NCBI RefSeq assembly: GCF_030407165.1
Contig: NZ_CP129111.1
Span: 248,001-312,000, forward strand
DNA: 64,000 nucleotides
Origin: Fontisubflavum oceani
GTDB lineage: Bacteria; Pseudomonadota; Alphaproteobacteria; Rhodobacterales; Rhodobacteraceae
Direction of reading: 5' to 3'
Positions 25,153-34,255 of this stretch are shown here, one piece after another (positions within the stretch are counted from its first letter, which is position 1; each line of letters starts with the position of its first letter). The position numbers and the translations under genes are program-made. The notes below the pieces were generated by a model. It was not told where the DNA came from. It searched no databases and saw only the letters and a list, made by a program, of their open reading frames with translations.

Positions 25153-27669
25153 CTAGCCGCATTTAGAATATCCGCAATCTGCACAAGTCAGGCAGCCCTC
25201 GATCATCCGCATTTCATGGCTGCCACATGAGGAACAGACCGGCCCGCGTGGGCGGGAGCCGACCTCCATCACCTCAGCCTGAGGGTCGGATTTCAGCCCC
25301 ATCCCCTCGCCATCGATGAACCCGATGGAAATCAAGTGCCGCTCAATCACGCCACCAATCGCCGCCAGTATAGAGGGCACGTATTTGCCGTTCATCCAGG
25401 CGCCGCCGCGCGGGTCGAACACCGCTTTCAACTCTTCGACGACAAAAGAAATGTCGCCGCCACGCCGGAACACCGCCGAGATCATCCGGGTCAGCGCCAC
25501 GGTCCAAGCGAAATGCTCCATATTCTTGGAGTTGATGAAGACCTCGAACGGGCGACGGTGGCCGTTCTGCACAATGTCGTTGATCGTGATGTAAATCGCA
25601 TGGCTGCTTTCGGGCCAACGCAGCTTGTAGGTCTGCCCTTCCAGCGATTGCGGGCGGTCCAGCGGTTCGGAGATGTAAACGACATCGCCGTGCGGAATGG
25701 ACGGCGGGGCATCATGATCCGCAGCAATCACTCTATCTACGCCCAAGTCACCAAACAGCAACCAACCGGCTGGAACACTTAAGACTTCAGACAGCCTCCG
25801 GGCACTCTCTTTCGATATCTCGCCTCCTTGCAGATACCGACCAAGCGACGTGGCATCGACAGATGCTGCCTCCGCCAACTCTGCCTTCGTTTGATATGGT
25901 GATCGCTCGAACGCCCAAGCCAAACGTTCTGAAGAACTCTCCATCTCCGGCAAGTTATTCAGTGGGGCGTTTGCTCTGCCAACACTCAAAACAGACCCCG
26001 TCACATCATTGGGCCGGTAGGTGGTGCAGCCCTTACAACCGCTGTCCCAAGCTTGCATATAGACGTCTTTAAAATCCTCGAAGCTGATATCCTCGGGGCA
26101 GTTGATCGTCTTCGAAATCGAGCTGTCGATCCAGCGCTGCGCTGCGGCCTGCATCTTCACATGATCGCCCGGCGGCAAAGTTTGCGCATTCACGAAATGA
26201 TCCGGCAGGTCGATATCACCGAATTTTTCGCGCCAAAGCTGGACCGCGTAATCCTCCACCTCTTCTTCGGTGCGCGAGCCATCGCGCTGCAGCACTTTGC
26301 GGGTGTAGCTATAGGCAAAAACCGGTTCGATGCCGGAGGACACATTGCCAGCATAAAGCGAAATGGTGCCGGTCGGCGCGATGGAGGTCAGAAGCGCGTT
26401 GCGGATGCCATGCTGCCGGATCGCGTCGCGCACATCCTCGTCCATATGCCTCATATTGCCGGAGGCCAGGAAGCCATCGGCGTCAAAGAGTGGGAAACTG
26501 CCTTTCTCCTTCGCCAGATCGACGGAGGCGAGATAGGCCGCGCGGGCGATCTGCTGCATCCACGCTTCGGTTTGCGCGGCGGCATCATCGGAGCCATAGC
26601 GCAAGCCCAACATCAACAGGGCATCGGCAAGGCCTGTCACGCCCAACCCGATCCGGCGCTTGGCCTGCGCCTCCTGCGCTTGCTGTTCGAGCGGGAAGCG
26701 GCTGGCATCGACCACATTGTCCATCATCCGGATCGCCACGCACACCAGATCATCCAGCGCCGCTTCGTCCAGATGCGCCGTCGTCTCAAACGGGTTCGCC
26801 ACAAGGCGGGCAAGGTTCAAAGACCCTAAAAGGCACGCACCATAGGGGGGCAAAGGCTGCTCCCCGCAGGGGTTGGTTGCCGCGATTTTTTCGACATAGT
26901 TCAAGTTGTTGGCCGCGTTGATCCGGTCGATAAAGATCACGCCCGGCTCGGCATAATCATAGGTCGACTGCATGATCTTGTTCCACAGATCACGCGCCTC
27001 GACCGTGTGGTAAACCTTGCCGTCGAAGATCAAGTCCCAGGACGCGTCGGCCTTGACCGCCTCCATAAATGGGTCTGTCACCAGCACGCTCACATTGAAC
27101 ATCCGGAGCCGCGCCGGGTCAGATTTCGCGGTGATGAAATCCTCGATATCGGGATGATCGCAGCGCATCGTCGCCATCATCGCGCCACGCCGGGAGCCCG
27201 CCGACATGATCGTGCGGCACATCGCGTCCCACACATCCATGAAACTGAGCGGGCCCGATGCATCGGCAGCGACCCCTTTCACATCCGCGCCTTTCGGTCG
27301 GATTGTGGAGAAGTCATACCCGATGCCGCCGCCTTGCTGCATGGTCAAGGCGGCCTCTTTCAGGTTGTCGAAAATCCCCCCCATGCTGTCAGGGATCGTG
27401 CCCATGACGAAGCAATTGAAGAGTGTCACCGCCCGGCCCGTCCCTGCGCCCGCCGTGATCCGGCCTGCGGGGAGATATTTGAAATCTTCCAGCGCGGCAT
27501 AGAACCGCTCTTCCCAAACCGCAGGATCGGCCTCGACGGAGGCCAAATCCCGCGCGATGCGGCGCCAAGTATCCTCGACGGTCTGATCAATGGGGGTGCC
27601 ATCGGCCTCTTTCAGCCGGTACTTCATATCCCAGATTTGTTCAGCAATTGGGGCGGAAAAGCGGGACAT
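25153..27669 (-). CDS. nrdJ: B12-dependent class II ribonucleotide reductase with inserted HTH domain
   Basis: NrdJ reduces ribonucleotides to deoxyribonucleotides using adenosylcobalamin. The barrel shows the redox Cys86 (FNCFVMG), NPCGEQ with the active-site Cys268/Glu270, the PTGTISLYAG segment near 432-441, and a Cys-rich tail (CSSCG..CLTCADCGYSKCG). Between GSVLSV (about 558-563) and IPHGDVVYISEP (about 658-669) there is an extra in-frame segment of about 75 residues that looks like a Cro/CI-type helix-turn-helix. At 838 residues the protein is about 80 longer than I expect for this group. It is divergent from the DUF1489 gene. Confidence 0.93.
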   Translation of the reverse strand: MSRFSAPIAEQIWDMKYRLKEADGTPIDQTVEDTWRRIARDLASVEADPAVWEERFYAALEDFKYLPAGRITAGAGTGRAVTLFNCFVMGTIPDSMGGIFDNLKEAALTMQQGGGIGYDFSTIRPKGADVKGVAADASGPLSFMDVWDAMCRTIMSAGSRRGAMMATMRCDHPDIEDFITAKSDPARLRMFNVSVLVTDPFMEAVKADASWDLIFDGKVYHTVEARDLWNKIMQSTYDYAEPGVIFIDRINAANNLNYVEKIAATNPCGEQPLPPYGACLLGSLNLARLVANPFETTAHLDEAALDDLVCVAIRMMDNVVDASRFPLEQQAQEAQAKRRIGLGVTGLADALLMLGLRYGSDDAAAQTEAWMQQIARAAYLASVDLAKEKGSFPLFDADGFLASGNMRHMDEDVRDAIRQHGIRNALLTSIAPTGTISLYAGNVSSGIEPVFAYSYTRKVLQRDGSRTEEEVEDYAVQLWREKFGDIDLPDHFVNAQTLPPGDHVKMQAAAQRWIDSSISKTINCPEDISFEDFKDVYMQAWDSGCKGCTTYRPNDVTGSVLSVGRANAPLNNLPEMESSSERLAWAFERSPYQTKAELAEAASVDATSLGRYLQGGEISKESARRLSEVLSVPAGWLLFGDLGVDRVIAADHDAPPSIPHGDVVYISEPLDRPQSLEGQTYKLRWPESSHAIYITINDIVQNGHRRPFEVFINSKNMEHFAWTVALTRMISAVFRRGGDISFVVEELKAVFDPRGGAWMNGKYVPSILAAIGGVIERHLISIGFIDGEGMGLKSDPQAEVMEVGSRPRGPVCSSCGSHEMRMIEGCLTCADCGYSKCG
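25735..25956 (-). other. XRE-type helix-turn-helix domain inside nrdJ
   Basis: Residues about 572-645 of NrdJ. The order is a lead helix (SERLAWAFE), the HTH pair (KAELAEAASVDATSLGRYLQGG), then SKESARRLSEVLSVPAGWLLFGD, which matches the usual tail of phage-repressor-like HTH domains. Four 60-base lines covering it hand-count to 132 G+C in 240 (55%), lower than several parts of the surrounding gene. The frame is open through both junctions, so this is not a separate ORF. Function unknown. Confidence 0.75.
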
Positions 27670-27775
27670 TGGCGGCAGCTCCCTGGGCGCGGTGGGGTTA
27701 CGAAACTAGCAGCGTTCTGTGGATAAGTCTACCAAACCTTGTGGCCTTTTGCGGTAGATCGCTAGATATATAGCT
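27670..27775. promoter_or_regulatory. Divergent nrdJ/DUF1489 promoter region with an AT-rich near-palindrome
   Basis: Both genes must be expressed from this 106-base gap. The element GCTAGATATATAGC at about 27761-27774 is a near palindrome directly before the DUF1489 ATG. It has some likeness to NrdR-type boxes (CTATAT-like core) but only one copy is seen, and it could simply be the -10 region of a leaderless DUF1489 transcript. Confidence 0.35.
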
Positions 27776-28207
27776 ATGGCTGCGAATCTCAATCTCATCA
27801 AGCTTTCTGTCGGCACCGAGCATGTCGAAGGCCTGGCCGCCTGGCAGGCGAGCCCCCGCGCGCAGGGCCCCGATGGATTGCCGCGCCATGTCACGCGGAT
27901 GTGGCCAAAACGCGCGGAAGAGCTGCTGGATGGCGGGTCGATCTATTGGGTGATCAAAGGCGTTATCCTCGCGCGGCAACGCATTTTGCGGCTTGATGAA
28001 GTCGATCGCGGCGACGGGATCACCCGCTGTGGCATCGTCCTCGATCCGATGCTTGTGCGGGTGGAGGCAACCCCCAAACGCGCGTTTCAGGGCTGGCGCT
28101 ATCTGCCAGGTTCGGACGCGCCAAGCGACTTGAGCGCGGCGCGGAGCCATGAAGACAGCCTGCCACCCGCTCTGCAATCCGCGCTGGCCGAGATCGGGGT
28201 GCGCTGA
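27776..28207 (+). CDS. DUF1489 family protein
   Basis: A 143-residue protein with the family's features: NLIKLSVGTEHVEGLAAWQ at the N-terminus, RHVTRMWPKRAEELLDGGSIYWVIKG in the middle, and FQGWRYL toward the end. DUF1489 is widespread in alphaproteobacteria and has no known function. There is no clear ribosome-binding site before ATG 27776; instead a TAGATATATAG element lies directly upstream, so leaderless translation is possible. It is divergent from nrdJ and convergent with the lactate permease-like gene. Confidence 0.85.
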   Translation: MAANLNLIKLSVGTEHVEGLAAWQASPRAQGPDGLPRHVTRMWPKRAEELLDGGSIYWVIKGVILARQRILRLDEVDRGDGITRCGIVLDPMLVRVEATPKRAFQGWRYLPGSDAPSDLSAARSHEDSLPPALQSALAEIGVR

Positions 28208-28210
28208 GGC

Positions 28211-29701
28211 TCACGCCATCAAAGTCAGCCCAAGGACCGCCAGACCACCCAGGAGCATGTAAAGCGCCGCCGCCCCAAGCGTGCGTGACAGAACCTCGCC
28301 CTCTCGGCCAATCAAACCAACGGTCGCGGCCCCTGCGATGATGTTATGCGGCGCAATGATGTTGCCAATCGCCGAGCCGAAACCCTGTGCCGCCGCCATG
28401 GTGATCGCGGGCAGAGACAGGCTTTCCGCCGCCGCCAATTGCAGCTCGGTAAAGAGGATGTTGGAGGCCGTGGCTGACCCAGTGATAAAGGTGCCCAAGG
28501 CCCCAACAGCCGGGGCGAGGATCGGCCAAACGGCCCCCGTGCCCGCCGCCGCCTCGGCCAGCGCCCCGATCATCCCGGAATGCACCAAGACCCGCGAGAG
28601 TGACAGCATCACCAAAAGCGCGGCGCTGACCGGCACCAATCGGCGGAGGGCCGCACGCACCGAAGGACCAACGCTCGTCATACGCGCGGTCAAAAGCGCG
28701 CCAACGATCAGGCCCAGCCACATCAGGCTCCCCGGATGATAGAGCGGCTGGAAACTACCCGAAAAACTGCCATGCAGGACCCAAGCCAGATCCAACCCGC
28801 GCAACGCCTCTTGGACGGGTGCGATCAACCGCGTGATCAACACCAACCCGACGATCAGCAGATAAGGTGCCAGATCAGGCAGAAGGGCCCGCGCCTCGAA
28901 TGGTCGCGACTGGCCTTGGCGACGCAGGAGCAGGATAAAGACGAAGCCCCCCAGGAGCGCGCCGCCAAGGCTGGGTACCTCCGGCCCGGTCAGAGAGGCA
29001 AGCGCCAGGAACGGGACGAAAAAACAGAGCGCGGCCAGCGCTGACCAAGCGAGGTCTGAGCGGCGCAGCGGCCCCTCCCCCGCCAACCGAACCATCAGCA
29101 GCAACAGAATCCAACCAAGCGCGGCATGGAGCAGCGCGACACGCCCCGCCAATGCGCTGGCCTCCAACCCTGACACCTCCAATTGCGCCAGCGTCGGCGT
29201 ACCCACAGCCCCAAAGGACACACCCGCGGCGTGCCCGAGAAGTGCCAAAGACACGGCCCGCACCGGCGCGTAGCCGAGCCCGACCAAAAGCGGCGCGGCC
29301 AAGGCCACGGGCGTACCGAACCCGGCCGCGCCTTCAATGAACAATCCGAAAAACCAACCGATCAGGATCGCCTGCAATCGCCGGTCTTCTGTCAAACCCG
29401 CGAGGGCGCTGCGGATGCGCTCCGCTGCACCGGTTCGTTGGAGATACTCATAAAGCGCCAGCGCCGGCAGGATGATCCACAAAATGGCGATGGTCGAATG
29501 CGCCTCTGCGAAGACACCCATCCCGGCCTGCAGACGCGGCACTGGCGCCACCTCCGCCAAATCAAACGGTCCGATCCAGCCAAGCGCCAAGATCAACGCC
29601 AGGGTTAAGCCCAACGCCCCTGCCACCGCCGCCGACCAACGCAACACCACCATCGCGACCAACACGGTCATCAGCGGTAGCGCGGCAAGGAAAACGGCCA
29701 T
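28211..29701 (-). CDS. L-lactate permease family transporter (LctP/LldP)
   Basis: A 496-residue membrane protein with some 12-14 hydrophobic helices. The family signature is visible in FIEGAAGFGTPVALAAPLL near residue 123 and in the second half in TGSATASNILF and AQGFGSAIGNIIAPHNIIAG. The family imports lactate or glycolate by proton symport. No lactate dehydrogenase gene is beside it, so the substrate is assigned only by family. It lies 83 bases downstream of hisG and may have its own promoter. Confidence 0.88.
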   Translation of the reverse strand: MAVFLAALPLMTVLVAMVVLRWSAAVAGALGLTLALILALGWIGPFDLAEVAPVPRLQAGMGVFAEAHSTIAILWIILPALALYEYLQRTGAAERIRSALAGLTEDRRLQAILIGWFFGLFIEGAAGFGTPVALAAPLLVGLGYAPVRAVSLALLGHAAGVSFGAVGTPTLAQLEVSGLEASALAGRVALLHAALGWILLLLMVRLAGEGPLRRSDLAWSALAALCFFVPFLALASLTGPEVPSLGGALLGGFVFILLLRRQGQSRPFEARALLPDLAPYLLIVGLVLITRLIAPVQEALRGLDLAWVLHGSFSGSFQPLYHPGSLMWLGLIVGALLTARMTSVGPSVRAALRRLVPVSAALLVMLSLSRVLVHSGMIGALAEAAAGTGAVWPILAPAVGALGTFITGSATASNILFTELQLAAAESLSLPAITMAAAQGFGSAIGNIIAPHNIIAGAATVGLIGREGEVLSRTLGAAALYMLLGGLAVLGLTLMA

Positions 29702-29784
29702 TCACAGCTCCTGAACTGGCAAATTGGACCGACGGCACCGATGCGGCGCAAGATCCCTTCCGCCAACCTAGGCGAGGCAGCAGG

Positions 29785-30477
29785 TCAGAGCAATTCGAGC
29801 TTGTCCTGAAGCGTGTGCAATGCGGCGCGGATATCGTCATCCCAAGGCGCTGCCCGGGATTTGAACAGCGTCGCCTGGCTGCGATGCACCAATCCGTCAC
29901 TCAGGATTTTCAAGTGGTTCGCCCGCAAGGTCTCTCCGGTGGAGGTGATGTCCGCAATCGCTTCGGCGGTCTGGTGTTTTACAGTGCCTTCTGTCGCGCC
30001 CTGGCTGTCGACCAATTGATAATCGGCCACGCCCGAATCTTGCAGAAACTCGCGCACCAGGCGGTGATATTTCGTGGCAATGCGCAACCGGAACCCATGC
30101 GCCTCGCGGAAATCCGCAGCGACTACATCGAGATCATCAAGTGTTTCAACATCAACCCAAAGCTTCGGCACGGCAATCACCAGATCGGCAAACCCGAACC
30201 CCATCGGCGCCAGCTCGGCCACGACTTGCTCCCAAAGCGGGATACGCTCGCGGACCAAATCACTGCCCGTGACGCCCAGATGAATCCGCCCCGCCTGCAA
30301 CTCGCGTGGAATCTCCGACGCGCTAAGCAGCAGCAATTGCAGATCCGCACCGTCCACGCGCGCGGCATATTCCCGATCCGACCCGCTCCGTTGCATCACG
30401 ATGCCACGGGTCGCGAACCAATCGAAGGTCTTCTCCATCAGGCGACCTTTCGAAGGGACAGCGAGTTTCAAGCTCAT
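29785..30477 (-). CDS. hisG: ATP phosphoribosyltransferase catalytic subunit HisG (short form)
   Basis: Catalyses the first, committed step of histidine synthesis. The 230-residue length shows the short form, which lacks the regulatory C-terminal domain and needs HisZ. The phosphoribosyl-pyrophosphate loop is in the C-terminal part (ADITSTGETLRANHL). Its ATG overlaps the hisZ stop by 4 bases. Partner HisZ is encoded directly upstream, as expected. Confidence 0.96.
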   Translation of the reverse strand: MSLKLAVPSKGRLMEKTFDWFATRGIVMQRSGSDREYAARVDGADLQLLLLSASEIPRELQAGRIHLGVTGSDLVRERIPLWEQVVAELAPMGFGFADLVIAVPKLWVDVETLDDLDVVAADFREAHGFRLRIATKYHRLVREFLQDSGVADYQLVDSQGATEGTVKHQTAEAIADITSTGETLRANHLKILSDGLVHRSQATLFKSRAAPWDDDIRAALHTLQDKLELL

Positions 30478-31589
30478 CGCGTACCCTCCGCCAAATGGCT
30501 GTGCAAATGCTGCACCAATTCGGGCCGGATCACGCCGCCAACGGCGGGAATATCGCGCCCGCCGCCCAAAACATGGCAGAGCGCGTCGTACCGTCCACCG
30601 GTTGCAACCGGTGGCATATCAGGGCGGGCATCGGCCAAGAAGCCAAAGACGAACCCGTCGTAATACTCCATATTCGTGCGGCCATAGCTCGCCTCGAACG
30701 CCAGCCCGGCCACGTCGATTCCGGCCGTGTCGAGCGCCTCCATCCGGCGTGCCATCCGAGCCACCGCATGACTGATTCCTGGCAGATCGACCGCGATGTC
30801 GCGCAGATGTTCATGGGCGTTGGTCAGCGTCTCACGCAGGGAGAGGATGACATCCAAAACCTCGGCCTCGGCCGAGCCAATCGGCTCCGCCATTGCCTCC
30901 TCTTGGAGCAGTTCGACTCGGCGCGCGATCTCGCCGGGGCTGCGCAAACCTATATTGGGGCTTGCCGCCGCGATCAGGGTTTCGACACCGTTATCTGCCG
31001 CTTTCAGAAGCTCAGCCCGACCCGCAGGCGCTGGTTTCCGCCCCGTGAATCGGTCCAAAAGCACCCGGAACCGCCGTGGTCGCCAGATATGGCGGCGCAA
31101 CGCCCGTTTGCGGCGCTCTGTTGTCGAAAGGCTATCGACCGCCGCCAGGAGGATACCGATATCGCCCGTCACAGGGCGCAGGCCAAGCGGCGAAAGCACT
31201 TCGGAGAAGAGCGCAAACACCTCGGCATCGGACCCTGCAGGATTGCTCCGATCAAAGATCTCGTACCCGACTTGCAGATATTCGCTGGCCCGGTTGGCGC
31301 CAGCGGGTTGCTTACGGAACACCTCGCCCAGATAGGTGTAGCGCGCGGGCTCCGCCCCCTCTTCCATATGCCTCTGCACAACCGGTACGGTGAAATCCGG
31401 GCGCAACATCAACTCGCCCCGGTCGGGGTCATGGGTGGTGTAAGCGCGCGCGCGGATGTCCTCACCATAAAGGTCGAGAAGCGTGTCGGCGGGTTGCAAC
31501 AGATCGGCCTCAACCGGCACCGCGCCCGAGGCCTGGAAAAACGCCTGAAGCCGCGCGGCTTCGGCCCGGATCGCCGCTTTGTCGCTCAC
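30474..31589 (-). CDS. hisZ: ATP phosphoribosyltransferase regulatory subunit HisZ
   Basis: A class II aminoacyl-tRNA synthetase paralogue that lacks tRNA charging and makes short-form HisG active and histidine-sensitive. Motifs are LRPDFTVPVVQRHM (motif 2-like) and YTYLGEVFRKQ. From GTG 31589, 371 residues; the GTGA overlap with hisS supports this start over an upstream ATG, which would extend the protein into hisS. Confidence 0.93.
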   Translation of the reverse strand: MSDKAAIRAEAARLQAFFQASGAVPVEADLLQPADTLLDLYGEDIRARAYTTHDPDRGELMLRPDFTVPVVQRHMEEGAEPARYTYLGEVFRKQPAGANRASEYLQVGYEIFDRSNPAGSDAEVFALFSEVLSPLGLRPVTGDIGILLAAVDSLSTTERRKRALRRHIWRPRRFRVLLDRFTGRKPAPAGRAELLKAADNGVETLIAAASPNIGLRSPGEIARRVELLQEEAMAEPIGSAEAEVLDVILSLRETLTNAHEHLRDIAVDLPGISHAVARMARRMEALDTAGIDVAGLAFEASYGRTNMEYYDGFVFGFLADARPDMPPVATGGRYDALCHVLGGGRDIPAVGGVIRPELVQHLHSHLAEGTR

Positions 31590-33067
31590 GCCTGACGGTC
31601 CAGAATGCTGCGGACTTCGGCGACCAAATCGGCCAGCGGCACTTCGCGTTGCGCGGGTTGGGACTTCCATTCTTCCAGCGTCGCATCTTGGGCAATCTGC
31701 GCGCCCAGAACTAGATCTTTGATCTGCACGACGCCCCGCGCGGCTTCGTCGGAGCCCTGGATAATCGCCACCGGGCTTTCGCGTTTATCGGCATATTTCA
31801 ACTGGTTACCGAAATTCTTCGGATTGCCCAAATAAACCTCGGCCCGGATACCGGCTTGGCGCAAGGTTGCGACCATCGACTGATAATCGCCCATCCGATC
31901 GCGATCCATCACCGTCACGATCACCGGGCCTTGCGCTGCGCCGCCGATCCGGCCCTTGGCGCGCAATGCGGCAAGCAAACGGTCGACCCCGATAGAGATT
32001 CCGGTCGCCGGAACCTCCTGGCCCGTGAAGCGTTTCACCAGGTCGTCATAGCGGCCGCCGCCGGCAACCGACCCGAACTGTCGAGGGCGGCCCTTTTCGT
32101 CTTTGATTTCGAAGGTCAGTTCCGCCTCATAAACCGGCCCTGTGTAATAGCCGAGGCCGCGCACGACACTCGGGTCGATCTCAATTCGATCCGGGCCATA
32201 GCCTTGCGCGGCCAAGAGTTCCGCAATGGTTTCAAGCTCTTGCACGCCCTGCGCGCCGATCTCGGAACCTTGCACCAGCTCGGTCAGGCGCGTGACCGTG
32301 GCGGAGCCCGTTTCGCGCTTGGCGGCCATGAACCCCATGATGATCTCGGCTTGGTCCGGCGCCAAACCCGCCCCTTTGGTATAATCGCCGGACTCATCCT
32401 CACGACCTTCGCCAAGCAGGGCGCGAACGCCGATCTCGCCAAGCCGATCCAGCTTGTCGATGGCGCGCAAGACAATGCCGCGCTCGGCCTCTTTGTCATC
32501 GCCGGAAAGGCCCGCGACCCCCATCACGCCGTTCAAAACTTTGCGGTTGTTCACCCGCACGATGTAGTCGCCACGCGGGATGCCAACCGCCTCCAGCGTA
32601 TCGGCCAGCATCGCACAAATCTCGGCATCTGCGGCCATCGAGGCAGAGCCAACTGTATCTGCATCACATTGATAAAACTGCCGAAACCGCCCCGGCCCCG
32701 GCTTCTCATTGCGCCAGACGGGCCCCATGGTGAAGCGGCGATAGGGGTTGGGCAGGTCGTTGCGGAACTGGGCGGCGACACGGGCCAGGGGCGCCGTCAT
32801 ATCATAACGCAGCGCCAGCCAGTCGCCCTCTTCCTCTTGCCAGGCAAAGACGCCCGCGTTCGGACGATCTACATCGGGCAGGAACTTGCCCAACGCCTCG
32901 ACCGTTTCCACCGCGGAGGTTTCCAGCGGGTCGAAGCCATAGCGGTTGTAGACCTCGGCGATCACCCGCAACATCTCGTTGCGTTCGGTCACTTCCGCGC
33001 CGAAATAGTCCCGGAACCCTTTCGGCGTTTCGGCCTTGGGGCGGGGTTGTTTTTTCACTTTGGCCAT
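31586..33067 (-). CDS. hisS: Histidine--tRNA ligase
   Basis: Class II aminoacyl-tRNA synthetase, 493 residues. Motif 1 and 2 are visible (TPKGFRDYFG near the N-terminus; RRFTMGPVWRNEKPGPGRFRQFYQ), the histidine-binding segment YYTGPVYEAEL, the motif 3 region GISIGVDRLLAAL, and the C-terminal anticodon-binding domain. It is about 60 residues longer than the bacterial average, through insertions usual in alphaproteobacteria. First gene of hisS-hisZ-hisG, all coupled by short overlaps. Confidence 0.97.
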   Translation of the reverse strand: MAKVKKQPRPKAETPKGFRDYFGAEVTERNEMLRVIAEVYNRYGFDPLETSAVETVEALGKFLPDVDRPNAGVFAWQEEEGDWLALRYDMTAPLARVAAQFRNDLPNPYRRFTMGPVWRNEKPGPGRFRQFYQCDADTVGSASMAADAEICAMLADTLEAVGIPRGDYIVRVNNRKVLNGVMGVAGLSGDDKEAERGIVLRAIDKLDRLGEIGVRALLGEGREDESGDYTKGAGLAPDQAEIIMGFMAAKRETGSATVTRLTELVQGSEIGAQGVQELETIAELLAAQGYGPDRIEIDPSVVRGLGYYTGPVYEAELTFEIKDEKGRPRQFGSVAGGGRYDDLVKRFTGQEVPATGISIGVDRLLAALRAKGRIGGAAQGPVIVTVMDRDRMGDYQSMVATLRQAGIRAEVYLGNPKNFGNQLKYADKRESPVAIIQGSDEAARGVVQIKDLVLGAQIAQDATLEEWKSQPAQREVPLADLVAEVRSILDRQA

Positions 33068-33149
33068 GGGTGGTCACGTCCGGATTTGAGGGTCGCGGGA
33101 CGTGTAGCCGAGGGGGCCGGTCGGGGCAAGGTTGCGGTGAAACGGACCG

Positions 33150-33187
33150 TATGGAAATGGTATGGTTCCGGTATGGAACCGGTATGT
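33150..33187. repeat. Four TATG elements at exact 11-bp spacing, with an inverted repeat
   Basis: TATGG begins at 33150, 33161 and 33172, and TATGT at 33183, so the same bases recur every 11 bp (one helical turn). Inside them GGTTCC (33164-33169) and GGAACC (33175-33180) form an inverted repeat with a 5-base spacer. The block lies in the 151-base divergent gap between hisS and slyX and could be a regulator-binding site. Confidence 0.6.
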
Positions 33188-33218
33188 ATGAAAAGCGGAT
33201 GGGGTACGAGGGTCTGAT

Positions 33219-33422
33219 ATGACAAGCCAAGCGGAATTGGAGGAGCAGATCGCCCATCTGGTGCGGACGGTGGAGGATCTCTCAGAGGTCGTCGCAAGGC
33301 AAGACGCGGAAATCGCCACGCTGACCCGGCGAGTGGAGATGCTGATGATGCGCGAGGCGGAGCGCGAGGTCGACGGCGGCGGAACGGTGCCGCTCGCCGA
33401 TCAAAAGCCGCCGCACTGGTAA
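33219..33422 (+). CDS. slyX: SlyX family protein
   Basis: A 67-residue coiled-coil protein (heptad pattern from about residue 3 to 45, e.g. LEEQIAHLVRTVEDLSEVVARQ) ending in the family's proline-rich tail KPPHW. SlyX is widespread in proteobacteria and of unknown role; it is often next to slyD but here stands alone. Start ATG 33219. It ends 11 bases before the convergent arsH gene. Confidence 0.85.
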   Translation: MTSQAELEEQIAHLVRTVEDLSEVVARQDAEIATLTRRVEMLMMREAEREVDGGGTVPLADQKPPHW

Positions 33423-33432
33423 GGGCGCGAAG

Positions 33433-34149
33433 CTATTCGCCAATTGCCTGTGGCGCGTTCACCCGTTTGGACAGCTCGGCCCGGCTCTCTTTTCGCTCAC
33501 TATACCGATCAAGCAGGTAGCCGCGATTGTCGCGGGTCAGCCAGGTGAATTTCACCAACTCCTCCATCACGTCGACCATGCGGTTGTAATAGGGCGAAGG
33601 GCGCATCCGACCCGCCTCATCAAACTCCTGCCAGGCTTTGGCAACCGAGGATTGGTTTGGAATCGTCAGAAGCCGCATCCAACGGCCGAGAATGCGGAGT
33701 TGGTTGACCGCGTTGAAGCTTTGCGAGCCGCCGCAGACCTGCATGACCGCCAAAGTCTTCCCTTGCGTCGGGCGGACGCCGCCCATCGACAGCGGTATCC
33801 AATCGATCTGCGCTTTCATGATACCCGACATTGCCCCGTGACGTTCGGGTGAGCACCAAACCATCCCGTCGCTCCAAGTCACGAGGTCACGCAGTTCTTG
33901 CACCTTCGGGTGATCCGGTTCGGCTGCATCCGGGAGTGGCAGGCCGGTTGGGTCGAAGGTTCTGGTCTCGGCACCAAAACGATCCAGAACGCGCGCCGCT
34001 TCCTCCGACATCAAACGGCTGTAAGAGCGGTCTCGCAGCGAGCCATAGAGCAACAGGATTTTTGGCGGCGCATCGGTACGCTCAGGGAAAAGCCGCGTGT
34101 TATCCAGGGGCTGGAAACAGGCGGGGTCGAAGGCGGCGGTATCGGTCAT
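33433..34149 (-). CDS. arsH: ArsH-like NADPH-dependent flavin oxidoreductase
   Basis: Flavodoxin-like FMN protein of 238 residues with the ArsH hallmarks: LLYGSLRDRSYSR phosphate-binding loop, PERHGAMSGIMKAQIDWIP, and the QGKTLAVMQVCGGSQSFNAVN stretch. ArsH oxidises trivalent organoarsenicals and reduces other electron acceptors. No other ars genes are in the window, so it may act in general redox defence. The ribosome-binding site AGGGAG precedes ATG 34149. Confidence 0.93.
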   Translation of the reverse strand: MTDTAAFDPACFQPLDNTRLFPERTDAPPKILLLYGSLRDRSYSRLMSEEAARVLDRFGAETRTFDPTGLPLPDAAEPDHPKVQELRDLVTWSDGMVWCSPERHGAMSGIMKAQIDWIPLSMGGVRPTQGKTLAVMQVCGGSQSFNAVNQLRILGRWMRLLTIPNQSSVAKAWQEFDEAGRMRPSPYYNRMVDVMEELVKFTWLTRDNRGYLLDRYSERKESRAELSKRVNAPQAIGE

Positions 34150-34255
34150 ATGGCGCTCCCTGAGGTCGCGCAGGGTTTAGGCAGCGAGGCGCATCGCGAA
34201 AAGGGGGCACGGGGAAGCGCACGACCGGTCTTGGACTGCAGGTCTTCGCCGGTCG

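Noticed and set aside
25735..25956. Separate small HTH gene inside nrdJ
   Set aside because: The frame is continuous with nrdJ on both sides and there is no internal ribosome-binding site or start that would make a stand-alone protein.
31856..33217. 453-codon plus-strand open frame across hisS
   Set aside because: Antisense to a secure synthetase; His/Arg/Ala-rich with no domain.
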